Source of the DNA: DATCJY01 sp036562565
Lineage (GTDB): Bacteria; Bacteroidota; Bacteroidia; Flavobacteriales_D; Sanyastnellaceae
Direction of reading: 5' to 3'
Length of the DNA: 7,056 nucleotides
NCBI GenBank assembly: GCA_036562565.1
Contig: DATCJY010000068.1
Coordinates: 1 to 7,056, forward strand
Part shown: piece by piece, positions 1 through 5,895 of the stretch
Layout of the letters: the number at the start of each line of letters is the position of its first letter
How positions within the stretch are numbered: position 1 is the stretch's first letter
The notes under the pieces: model-generated
Told to the model about the DNA's origin: nothing
The model's input: the letters and a program-made list of their open reading frames with translations, nothing else
The model's database searches: none
Position numbers and translations under genes: made by a program

Positions 1-19
1 TGTTTCTATACTAAGTGAG

Positions 20-53
20 ATGCCGGACTTCGACAAGCTCAGCCACCGGGCAT
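20..53. repeat. Imperfect palindrome with CTTCGACAAGCTCAG core
   Basis: The arms ATGCCGG (20-26) and CCGGGCAT (46-53) are complementary apart from one bulged G. They enclose the core CTTCGACAAGCTCAG (28-42), which itself contains CTT-CGAC-AAG. Cores of this type (reverse TGAGCTTGTCGAAG) are familiar to me from dispersed intergenic repeats in many bacterial genomes, including Bacteroidota. Only one copy lies in this window, so repetition in the host genome is inferred, not seen. Confidence 0.45.
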
Positions 54-87
54 GACGAACCGCACGGGTATACACCGGAGTCATCCG

Positions 88-101
88 TTGGCATTGGCCA
101 A
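88..101. repeat. Short hairpin TTGGC-ATTG-GCCAA
   Basis: A perfect 5-bp stem (88-92 with 97-101) closes a 4-nt loop. It sits about 40 nt beyond the folC stop codon on the minus strand and lacks a following T-run, so it is not a convincing intrinsic terminator. It could be a transcript-end stabilising hairpin or chance. Confidence 0.3.
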
Positions 102-102
102 A

Positions 103-122
103 GGCTAAGGGCTAATAGCTAA
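103..122. repeat. Three GCTAA units in a short direct repeat
   Basis: The stretch reads as GGCTAA-GGGCTAAT-AGCTAA, three GCTAA units at 7- to 8-nt spacing, i.e. TTAGC repeated three times on the minus strand. It lies about 18 nt past the folC stop codon. No function can be assigned. Confidence 0.4.
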
Positions 123-139
123 CACCCCACACCTATCCC

Positions 140-1360
140 CTACACCACCTCGGCCACGGTAAAGATGCTGCCGCCTACAAACACCAGGTCATCGGTGGTG
201 GCTGCTGCTTGTGCGGCTTGGTATGCTGCGGGCACGGAGGGATAGACTTCGCCTTTTAGGCCATGACTAGCGGCTTGTTCTTTTAGGAGGGTGGCGTCCA
301 GGCCGCGGGGGATATTGGCTTTGCAGAAGTAATAGGTGGCCTCCTTGGGCAAGAGGGAGAGAATCTTGGCAATGTCCTTATCGCTCACCATGCCCAGCAC
401 AAAGTGCAGTCGTTGGTAGTTGATTTCTTCGATTTGTTTTACCACCCATGTGATGCCGTCCTCGTTGTGGGCCACATCGGCTATGGTGAGGGGCGATGGT
501 TGCAACACTTGCCAGCGGCCCAGCAGTCCGGTGTTGCGCGTGATGTGTGCAAAGCCGCGTTCTATATGTTCGGGCGCAATCTTCCAGCCTTTGGCTTGCA
601 GGCTGAGCAGGGAGGCATAGGCCGTGCGTTTGTTCTCTTGCTGGTAGTGGCCTTTGAGTTCAAACGGTGGGATGAGCTCCTCGCTGAGCTGTGCAGCATC
701 CATAAACGGAGCATGCTTCTGCTCTGCCGTTTGTTCTATTACTGTGCGTGCCTCCGGGCGCATGGCGCCTATCACCACGGGCACGTGCTCTTTGATGATG
801 CCGGCTTTTTCGGTTGCTATCTTCTCCAGGGTATCGCCTAGGAATTGCACATGGTCCATGCCGATGTTGGTAATGACGGCTACCTCCGGCACTATCACAT
901 TGGTGCTGTCCAGACGGCCGCCCATGCCTGTTTCGAGGATGGCGATGTCTACTTTCTCTTTTTGAAAATACCAGAACGCAAGGGCCATCGTAATCTCAAA
1001 GAAGGAGGGCTGGAGGGGTTGCCATGCGTCTTTGTAAGTCATGACAAATTCCACCACGGCTTGCTCGGGTATCATCTCGCCATTGATACGGATGCGCTCA
1101 CGAAAATCCTTGAGGTGGGGCGAGGTGCAGAGGCCTGTTTTATATCCTGCCTCTTGCAATACGGAAGCAACAGAATGCGAAGTGCTGCCCTTGCCGTTGG
1201 TGCCTGCTATGTGCACATACTTCAGTCCCTCATGGGGTTGACCGCATATCTTGAGCAAGGAGTAAGTAGTATCCAAACCTGGCTTGTAAGCAGCAGCGCC
1301 CACACGGTGGAACATCGGCAGTTGACTATAGAGATAGTCCAGCACTTCGGTGTAATTCAT
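140..1360 (-). CDS. folC: Bifunctional dihydrofolate synthase / folylpolyglutamate synthase
   Basis: FolC is a cytoplasmic ATP-dependent ligase of the Mur ligase superfamily. It adds glutamate to dihydropteroate to make dihydrofolate, and then further glutamates to reduced folates. The 406-residue product has the usual length. Visible motifs are the P-loop GTNGKGST (53-60), SPHLKDFRERI (80-90), LETGMGGRLDSTNV (142-154), ITNIGMDH (163-170), EKAGIIK (184-190, with the lysine typical of this superfamily), GRW (281-283) and DVAHNEDG (295-302), the counterpart of the usual DGAHNP, with Val in place of Gly. The ATG at 1360 is chosen because MNYTEVLDYLYSQLP is the normal beginning in Bacteroidota. 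An in-frame TTG at 1396 would add 12 residues encoded by the terminator hairpin and is rejected. The gene follows the TonB-like gene by 61 nt across a strong terminator, so it may be expressed separately or by readthrough. Whether both activities are present cannot be told from sequence. Confidence 0.96.
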   Translation of the reverse strand: MNYTEVLDYLYSQLPMFHRVGAAAYKPGLDTTYSLLKICGQPHEGLKYVHIAGTNGKGSTSHSVASVLQEAGYKTGLCTSPHLKDFRERIRINGEMIPEQAVVEFVMTYKDAWQPLQPSFFEITMALAFWYFQKEKVDIAILETGMGGRLDSTNVIVPEVAVITNIGMDHVQFLGDTLEKIATEKAGIIKEHVPVVIGAMRPEARTVIEQTAEQKHAPFMDAAQLSEELIPPFELKGHYQQENKRTAYASLLSLQAKGWKIAPEHIERGFAHITRNTGLLGRWQVLQPSPLTIADVAHNEDGITWVVKQIEEINYQRLHFVLGMVSDKDIAKILSLLPKEATYYFCKANIPRGLDATLLKEQAASHGLKGEVYPSVPAAYQAAQAAATTDDLVFVGGSIFTVAEVV

Positions 1361-1365
1361 GGCGC

Positions 1366-1401
1366 AAAAAAAAGACCTTGCCGTTAGCTTCGGCAAGGTC
1401 T
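1366..1401 (-). terminator. Intrinsic terminator of the exbB-exbD-tonB-like operon
   Basis: On the minus strand an 11-bp perfect stem, AGACCTTGCCG paired with CGGCAAGGTCT (1391-1401 and 1373-1383), closes a 7-nt loop. An unbroken run of eight T (1373-1366) follows, its first base being the last of the stem. The hairpin begins about 20 nt after the stop codon of the TonB-like gene. This is a textbook rho-independent terminator. The end of the T-run lies 5 nt before the folC ATG, so the structure could also act as an attenuator of folC. Confidence 0.93.
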
Positions 1402-1421
1402 CTATAAAATATTAGTACAAT

Positions 1422-2291
1422 CTATTTTGCTTTGAAATAAATGGTGATGGTACCACGCTGTTGCGTTGCACCGGTCTTGCTCACGTCAAACTGTGTGGAC
1501 ATAGCCGCCTTCTCTGCGAGAGATTCAAAATTGTATCCAGGTGGGAACTTGGACTTGACAGGATCTGTCTTTGCGGAAATGACTTTTCCTTGACCGTCCA
1601 CAGTAACGTTTACTACCATGGTCGCGTTCTCTTCAAAGTTTTCTCCGAGTGTTGGCGGCTTCATCATGGTGCGACCTGCTAAGGTGTGGTCTGCTTTACT
1701 ACCACCACCGCTGCCGGGACCTGAACCGGCTCCTGTACCAGTGCCTGTACCTGTTCCTTGTCCGCCACCGGTGCCACCGCCAGAGCCTTGGCTTCCGCCA
1801 CCGCCCAACACGCCTTTTCCACCAATGGTGCCGTCTTCCGTACCCTGGTTAGTATTTCCGGATGATGAACCACTGCCTTTGATGATGCCGACCGCCTTGC
1901 CGGGCTTGGGCTCCGGAGTGGGCTCGGGCTTGGGTGTGGGCGTGGGCGTGGGCTTGGGTGTGGGTGTGGCAGTGGGCTTGTTGGGCGTCACTATCGGAGC
2001 ATCTTCCACTTGGCTGTCATCGGTCACCGAGCCGGCATCTTCCACCACGGGTTGGGGTTGGGTGGGGGTTACCTCCACTTCTTCTTGCGTGGGGCCCCAA
2101 CCGTCCACATCGTTGCCTATGCCGGCCACATCCATGCTCATGTATCCTGAGTTGCCCAGTCCGTCATTGCCTCCGCCACCGCCTGTGCCGGGACACTTCA
2201 CCAAAAACAAAAGCGCGATAAGCACGGCATGCAAGCCGAGACTTCCTAGCCCTGCTATCTTATCATTTCTTGATTCCACTGTTGCACTCAT
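1422..2291 (-). CDS. TonB-like energy transducer with Pro- and Gly-rich linkers
   Basis: The 289-residue protein probably couples the ExbB-ExbD proton channel to outer-membrane transporters. It has a single N-terminal membrane anchor (about 13-32). Within it S17 and H21 have the same four-residue spacing as S16 and H20 of E. coli TonB. Next come an acidic region (61-100), a Thr-Pro-Lys stretch (102-130, alternating TP/KP/EP) and a Gly/Ser/Thr-rich stretch (138-199). The C-terminal globular part (205-289) shows VDGQGKV at 231-237 and ends in TITIYF, as expected for the TonB C-terminal fold. The ATG at 2291 is 13 nt after the exbD stop. An upstream TTG at 2330 would overlap exbD and is rejected. 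I recall homologues in Bacteroidota sometimes being labelled 'ferric siderophore ABC transporter substrate-binding protein', which fits this architecture poorly. The YP motif of classical TonB is not evident, so the symbol is left empty. A TolA-like role is the main alternative. Confidence 0.85.
   Translation of the reverse strand: MSATVESRNDKIAGLGSLGLHAVLIALLFLVKCPGTGGGGGNDGLGNSGYMSMDVAGIGNDVDGWGPTQEEVEVTPTQPQPVVEDAGSVTDDSQVEDAPIVTPNKPTATPTPKPTPTPTPKPEPTPEPKPGKAVGIIKGSGSSSGNTNQGTEDGTIGGKGVLGGGGSQGSGGGTGGGQGTGTGTGTGAGSGPGSGGGSKADHTLAGRTMMKPPTLGENFEENATMVVNVTVDGQGKVISAKTDPVKSKFPPGYNFESLAEKAAMSTQFDVSKTGATQQRGTITIYFKAK
1695..1880 (-). repeat. Gly-rich low-complexity coding repeat in the TonB-like gene
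   Basis: This stretch encodes residues 138-199, made almost only of Gly, Ser, Thr and Gln, including alternating Gly-Thr (about 179-187) and runs of three or four Gly. The DNA is correspondingly repetitive (GGC/GGT with ACA/ACT). It probably forms a flexible spacer crossing the periplasm. Such DNA is prone to length change by slippage. Confidence 0.75.
1902..1988 (-). repeat. Thr-Pro-Lys repeat coding region, GTGGGC-type hexamers
   Basis: Residues 102-130 of the TonB-like protein alternate Pro with Thr, Lys or Glu (TPTPKPTPTPTPKPEP). The plus strand shows near-perfect tandem hexamers of the type GTGGGC/TTGGGT around 1925-1978. Rigid Pro-Lys/Pro-Glu segments are a known feature of TonB proteins and help span the periplasm. 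Confidence 0.75.
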
Positions 2292-2304
2292 CGCTGGGAT
2301 GTTT

Positions 2305-2700
2305 TTATTGTTCCTTCGGTCGGGTGGCAATGAAGGGTTGCCAGCCGTTGCTCTTCAGTACAGCGAAGAGCTCAATTGTTTCACCGGTAGGAACATCACG
2401 GTCGATATTTAACACTATTTTCTTATCCGCGCTGTTGTCCAAGATGGCTTTGAGGCGCAGTTCCACGTCATCTTTGTCCACCTGCACATTGTTGATGAGG
2501 TAGCGCAAATCCGGTGTTATCGTTACCGTTACGGTAGATTGTGTGGGGGTACCCGTGGAGGTTTTGGGCAAGTTCACCTGCTCTCCATTCACGGCCAACG
2601 TACTGGCAATGATGAAGAAGATCAGGAGCATGAAAATGATATCGGACAAGGCCGACATCCCTCCTTCTACGTGTATTTTATTTCTTCTTCCGAAATCCAT
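2305..2700 (-). CDS. exbD: ExbD/TolR-family proton channel subunit
   Basis: ExbD dimerises inside the ExbB pentamer and carries protons through the inner membrane to energise TonB. The 131-residue product has the usual size. It begins with a short basic cytoplasmic tail. A single membrane helix follows (about 18-38) with the motif MSALSDIIFMLLIFFIIAST. D20 in this motif matches the essential protonatable Asp25 of E. coli ExbD. A periplasmic domain (40-131) contains VNLPKTST and the family-typical segment KIVLNIDRDVPTGE. The ATG at 2700 lies 15 nt after the exbB stop, and the stop codon lies 13 nt before the TonB-like gene, so co-transcription is very likely. TolR is the alternative name, but the TonB-like partner and lack of tolB/pal genes favour ExbD. 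Confidence 0.92.
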   Translation of the reverse strand: MDFGRRNKIHVEGGMSALSDIIFMLLIFFIIASTLAVNGEQVNLPKTSTGTPTQSTVTVTITPDLRYLINNVQVDKDDVELRLKAILDNSADKKIVLNIDRDVPTGETIELFAVLKSNGWQPFIATRPKEQ

Positions 2701-2715
2701 ATTCGTGGAGTGTTA

Positions 2716-3429
2716 TTAGTTAGATGGTTGCTCGAGGATGTCCATGAACTCCACAGCGTTGGCTTCCATTTTGTTCACCACTTTGTTGATGCGGGTCACC
2801 AGGGTGTTGTAGCCAATGTAGGAGATGATGAACACGATAAGACCCACCGCAGATGAAATCATCTTGAGGTAAAGCCCCTCGGACACGGTACCGATTTGAA
2901 GGCTGCCGGCCTCTGCGATATCGCGGAAGATGATGATTACCCCGAACACCGTACCCAAGAATCCGAACACCGGTGCAATACCGGAGATGGTGGCCAGGAT
3001 GTTCACGTTTTTGTCCAGCTTGGCCAATTCCAATTTACCCACGTTCTCAATGGCTTTCTTGATATCATCCATTGGGCGACCAATGCGTGAGATACCTTTC
3101 TCAATCATGCGGGCCGTTGGGGTTTGGTTGGTGCTGCAGAGGTTGCGTGCGCTGTCCAATTTGCCTTGGCTCACATACTCTCTGATTTTATTCATGAAGT
3201 TCACTTCTTCCTTGTCGGCTTTGTTCACCGTCATGGTGCGTTCAATGATCACATACACCGCTATGATGCTCATGATGAGCTGGGGCACATAGATATACCA
3301 ACCCTTGATGAGCTGGTCCATGATGCTGAAGTTACCGGCAGGGGAGTGAACCACCGGAGGATTGATCACTTCCGAAGCTTCTTGAGCCACAACGTTGAGC
3401 CCTTCTTGTAGGAGAAAAAGAATGTCCAT
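2716..3429 (-). CDS. exbB: ExbB/TolQ/MotA-family proton channel subunit
   Basis: ExbB is the pentameric inner-membrane scaffold of the TonB motor. The 237-residue product has three predicted membrane helices: about 45-63, 143-168 and 186-210. A cytoplasmic region lies between helices 1 and 2 (64-142), containing ARMIEKGISRIGRP. The hallmark of the MotA/TolQ/ExbB family, ATISGIAPVFGFLGTVFGVI, spans 146-165, and T160 matches Thr148 of E. coli ExbB. In helix 3 the motif GLYLKMISSAVGL (185-197) aligns by eye with E. coli GIAEALLATAIGL, giving Leu where E. coli has Glu176 and Ser193 where it has Thr181. The ATG at 3429 is preceded by an A-rich leader with no Shine-Dalgarno site. It is the first gene of the block, after a 158-nt gap that probably holds the promoter. 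Confidence 0.93.
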   Translation of the reverse strand: MDILFLLQEGLNVVAQEASEVINPPVVHSPAGNFSIMDQLIKGWYIYVPQLIMSIIAVYVIIERTMTVNKADKEEVNFMNKIREYVSQGKLDSARNLCSTNQTPTARMIEKGISRIGRPMDDIKKAIENVGKLELAKLDKNVNILATISGIAPVFGFLGTVFGVIIIFRDIAEAGSLQIGTVSEGLYLKMISSAVGLIVFIISYIGYNTLVTRINKVVNKMEANAVEFMDILEQPSN

Positions 3430-3587
3430 AGTTTCTTTAAAATGTTATTTGCGAATACTTAAATGAGTAGCTTGTATATGAACGAACACTTGATGTGCAT
3501 GTTCGAACGCGAATGTTGTGTGATAATTGCTTCTGTGAATTTTTACACTAAAAACTTATTCAGTGAGCAAAGTTGATAGCGAAGGGA
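3430..3587. other. Intergenic region upstream of exbB, probable operon promoter region
   Basis: This 158-nt A/T-rich gap separates the K+ channel stop from exbB and is the only space for an exbB promoter outside coding DNA. On the minus strand CAACTTTG (3575-3568) matches the Bacteroidota -7 consensus TAnnTTTG at all but the first base, but no TTG is found at the expected upstream distance, so the call is weak. An inverted repeat CGAACA...TGTTCG lies at 3483-3506. An A/T-only hairpin TTTTTA-CAC-TAAAAA lies at 3540-3554. No clear terminator for the channel gene is seen. Confidence 0.45.
3483..3506. promoter_or_regulatory. Inverted repeat CGAACA...TGTTCG, possible operator
   Basis: Two 6-bp perfectly complementary arms are separated by about 11 nt, some 55-80 nt upstream of the exbB ATG. 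The right arm runs directly into TTCGAACGCGAA, a further palindromic stretch. The size and position suit a dimeric repressor site, but a 6-bp repeat of this kind can occur by chance and it matches no regulator motif I recognise, including a Fur box. Confidence 0.25.
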
Positions 3588-4475
3588 TTACTTGTGTTCT
3601 AACTTAAATCCGCAATACTTACAAAATTCCGCATCCTGGTCGTGACCTTCCTTGAGGCAGTGGCCGCAGCGCTCGTGGTGATTGACCGCTTTGTTTTTGT
3701 CTTTCATGATGGATGCGGTAACCAGCCCCGTGGGCACCGCTATGATGGCATAACCGAGAATCATGATAAACGAGGCGAGCATCTTGCCCAATGCCGTTAC
3801 GGGCGCCACATCGCCATAGCCCACGGTGGTGAGCGTTACGATAGCCCAATAGATGCTCTGAGGGATATTGGTGAACCCGGGGTTGGACTTGTACTCCACC
3901 ACATACATCAGCGAACCGAAGAAGATGGTGAGCAACAAGACGAAGAACAGGAAAATGGTAATCTTGCGATAACTGCTCAACAGCGACAAGGTGAGCATGC
4001 GGCTCTCCTGCAGGAATTTCACCATCTTGAAAATCCTGAACACGCGCAGGAGCCTGAATGAGCGCACAATGAGCAGGAAGTGCGTATTGGGAACGAAGAG
4101 CTCAAGATAGGACGGCAATACCGACATCAAATCAATGATGCCGTAGGTACTCTTGGCATAGCGGATGGGGCTGCGCACACACATCAGGCGCAAGATGTAT
4201 TCAATGGTAAAGACAATGGTATAAAACCACTCCAGGGTCTTGAACAGCACCGTGTACTTGATGCGGATGAAGTTGACACTTTCCAGCATCAAGGTGATGA
4301 CACTCGTAAAAATGAAAATAACCAGTGCAACATCAAAGAATTTACCGGCCGGGGTATTGCTCTCAAAGATGACCTCGTAGAGCTTCTCGCGCCAACCTTT
4401 CTCGGGCTTGATTTCCTTGGGGTCATCGAGCTGAGCCGCAATATCTATTTCCCAAATGGACTTCTTTGCCGCCAT
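3588..4475 (-). CDS. Voltage-gated-type K+ channel with C-terminal zinc-ribbon tail
   Basis: This 295-residue protein is a six-helix ion channel of the inner membrane. A cytoplasmic N-terminus (1-45) precedes the voltage-sensor helices: S1 about 47-66, S2 82-100, S3 111-128 and S4 133-155. S4 has a basic residue at every third position: R138, R141, R144, R147, K150 and K153. The pore domain follows: S5 170-193, pore helix 206-216, K+ selectivity filter TVGYGD (217-222) and S6 230-257. The filter shows K+ selectivity; the S4 indicates voltage sensing. The tail contains CGHC and CKYC, i.e. C270-x2-C273-x11-C285-x2-C288, a probable zinc ribbon. The ATG at 4475 is the first in-frame start and gives a normal N-terminus. 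The gene lies 39 nt after nhaA, probably in one transcript. It is not KefC or TrkA-type: no RCK/TrkA-N domain is visible. No specific gene symbol is warranted. Confidence 0.95.
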   Translation of the reverse strand: MAAKKSIWEIDIAAQLDDPKEIKPEKGWREKLYEVIFESNTPAGKFFDVALVIFIFTSVITLMLESVNFIRIKYTVLFKTLEWFYTIVFTIEYILRLMCVRSPIRYAKSTYGIIDLMSVLPSYLELFVPNTHFLLIVRSFRLLRVFRIFKMVKFLQESRMLTLSLLSSYRKITIFLFFVLLLTIFFGSLMYVVEYKSNPGFTNIPQSIYWAIVTLTTVGYGDVAPVTALGKMLASFIMILGYAIIAVPTGLVTASIMKDKNKAVNHHERCGHCLKEGHDQDAEFCKYCGFKLEHK

Positions 4476-4514
4476 TCACATGGTTATTTTTCAATGATTG
4501 TTCTTTCGGTCATC

Positions 4515-5846
4515 TCACACCGCTTGTTTGGAGTACCTGTTCAAAAACACATAGCCAAGGAAGCCACCAACGATGGATGCAGCAAAGATGCCAATCTTAG
4601 CTTGCATCATGTATTCTTCATGTTGAAACGCCAAGGAGGTGATGAATAAGGACATCGTAAACCCTATAGCCGCCAAAAGGCTTAAGCCAAACAAGTTGCG
4701 CAAATTCATTCCATCCGGCCAGGCTGCTATACCCAGTTTTATGGACAGCCATGTAAACCCTACAATACCTACCACCTTACCTACCAGCAATCCACAGCCT
4801 ACTCCCAGAGCAACATGCGTATTGAACAGCACATCAGGATCAAGGTCTATTGATACTCCTGCATTGGCCAGTGCAAAGATGGGGATGATGACAAAGGTCA
4901 CCAATGGGTGCATGGCATGCTCCAGGATTTGCAAAGGTGGAATGGCCGCATTGGTTGTCTTTTTAACTTCATCCAAGAGATGCACTTGCTCCCCTGTGAG
5001 GGTAGATATTTTGTCGTTGGGATCGGCTTTTCGAAAGCGTTCTAAATAGAGTTGAACTTTTGTTAGATAAGTACTCTCTTTAATTTGCACATCAGCAGGA
5101 ATAGTGAAGGCAGCAATAACCGCTGCAATTGTAGCGTGTACACCCGATAACAAGAAACAAGTCCATACCCCCAGAATACCCAGTGCCGCGTAAAACAGCA
5201 CGCTGCGCACTCCCATCCTGTTGCTGATATACATGGCCCCTGCGAATGCTAGACCAAGCAATAAGTAGTATATCGAAATATCCGATGTATAGAAGAAAGC
5301 AATCACCAGCACGGCTCCCAAATCGTCCACAATGGCCAAGGCCGTTAGGAACACTTTTAACGCCAGGGGAATTTTATTCCCCAACAGATAAAGAACGCCA
5401 AGTGCAAATGCGATGTCTGTAGCCATGGGAATCCCCCATCCTGCATGCACCTCACCGGAAGGATTGAACGCCATATAGATAAGCGCAGGAACAATCATCC
5501 CGCCTATTGCAGCGGCAATGGGCAAAATCGCCTTGCGCGGGCTAGCCAGTTCTCCAGCCACTATCTCTCGCTTCAACTCCAACCCCACCACAAAAAAGAA
5601 CACGGCCATGAGTGCGTCATTGATCCAGTGATGAAGCGTGAATTGGAAATAACTCTCACCGTTGAATGTAAACCCCAAGGTTTGTTCAAAGAAGTGGAAA
5701 TACTGCTCCGACACCGGAGAGTTGGCCAGGATAAGTGCTATGATGACACTAATACCTAGCGTAATACCTCCTGCTTTTTCCTGTTGGATGAACTTCTGCA
5801 CCGGTGACAGAATTATTTCTATCGGAGTTTTATTGGCTGATTCCAT
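4515..5846 (-). CDS. nhaA: Na+/H+ antiporter NhaA
   Basis: NhaA exports Na+ or Li+ in exchange for two H+ and supports pH and salt tolerance. The 443-residue, multi-helix membrane protein shows family hallmarks: FFFVVGLELKRE (83-94), AILPIAAAIGGMIVPALIY (106-124), the unwound-helix segment MATDIAFALGVL (141-152) with T143-D144 matching E. coli T132-D133, and AIVDDLGAVLVIAFF (171-185). D174 and D175 in this last motif match the transport residues D163 and D164. PIFALANAGV (322-331) and the Lys in LVGKVVGI (354-361) match the C-terminal half. A hydrophilic loop at about 252-305 is roughly 30 residues longer than in E. coli and explains much of the length above 388. The ATG at 5846 is preferred over a TTG at 5861, which would add five residues. 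The 49-nt upstream gap holds no convincing promoter, so the gene may be read from the dehydrogenase promoter. Confidence 0.97.
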   Translation of the reverse strand: MESANKTPIEIILSPVQKFIQQEKAGGITLGISVIIALILANSPVSEQYFHFFEQTLGFTFNGESYFQFTLHHWINDALMAVFFFVVGLELKREIVAGELASPRKAILPIAAAIGGMIVPALIYMAFNPSGEVHAGWGIPMATDIAFALGVLYLLGNKIPLALKVFLTALAIVDDLGAVLVIAFFYTSDISIYYLLLGLAFAGAMYISNRMGVRSVLFYAALGILGVWTCFLLSGVHATIAAVIAAFTIPADVQIKESTYLTKVQLYLERFRKADPNDKISTLTGEQVHLLDEVKKTTNAAIPPLQILEHAMHPLVTFVIIPIFALANAGVSIDLDPDVLFNTHVALGVGCGLLVGKVVGIVGFTWLSIKLGIAAWPDGMNLRNLFGLSLLAAIGFTMSLFITSLAFQHEEYMMQAKIGIFAASIVGGFLGYVFLNRYSKQAV

Positions 5847-5895
5847 ACTATAAAGTTTCAATAATGTTTAATGGGCTGCCCTCTTGCGGGATGGA

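Larger units (their letters stand above)
1..139. other. Non-coding region downstream of folC
   Basis: No open frame with recognisable content is seen here. The stretch lies just past the folC stop codon and extends to the window edge. It is dense in short repeats: an imperfect palindrome at 20-53, an ATGAC/GTCAT inverted pair (52-56 and 80-84), a TTGGC-ATTG-GCCAA hairpin at 88-101 and three GCTAA units at 103-122. None of these is followed on the minus strand by a T-run, so no folC terminator can be called. The composition resembles intergenic repeat debris of Bacteroidota genomes; that comparison is from memory, not from a search. Confidence 0.6.

Noticed and set aside
1361..1396. Twelve-residue N-terminal extension of FolC from a TTG
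   Set aside because: These codons are the terminator hairpin and T-run; the ATG at 1360 gives the normal family N-terminus.
2292..2330. Thirteen-residue N-terminal extension of the TonB-like protein from a TTG
   Set aside because: It would overlap the end of exbD and add a basic tail; the ATG at 2291 with a 13-nt gap fits the operon spacing better.
1618..2412. 264-codon plus-strand open frame, rich in Pro and Val
   Set aside because: It is the antisense of the repetitive TonB-like gene; Gly/Pro-rich coding DNA leaves the opposite strand open. The product has no recognisable domain.
3540..3554. TTTTTA-CAC-TAAAAA hairpin as channel terminator
   Set aside because: The stem is only A/T with a 3-nt loop and no following T-run on the minus strand; too weak for an intrinsic terminator.
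3568..3575. CAACTTTG as exbB -7 promoter element
   Set aside because: It misses the first base of TAnnTTTG and has no TTG at the right distance upstream, so it is mentioned only as a weak candidate.
4080..4649. 189-codon plus-strand open frame opposite the channel and the nhaA end
   Set aside because: It crosses two well-supported genes and the gap between them and reads as a shadow frame.
5847..5895. CCC-GCAAGA-GGG-type short stem between the dehydrogenase and nhaA as terminator
   Set aside because: Only 3 bp of stem and no T-run; the two genes may be co-transcribed.
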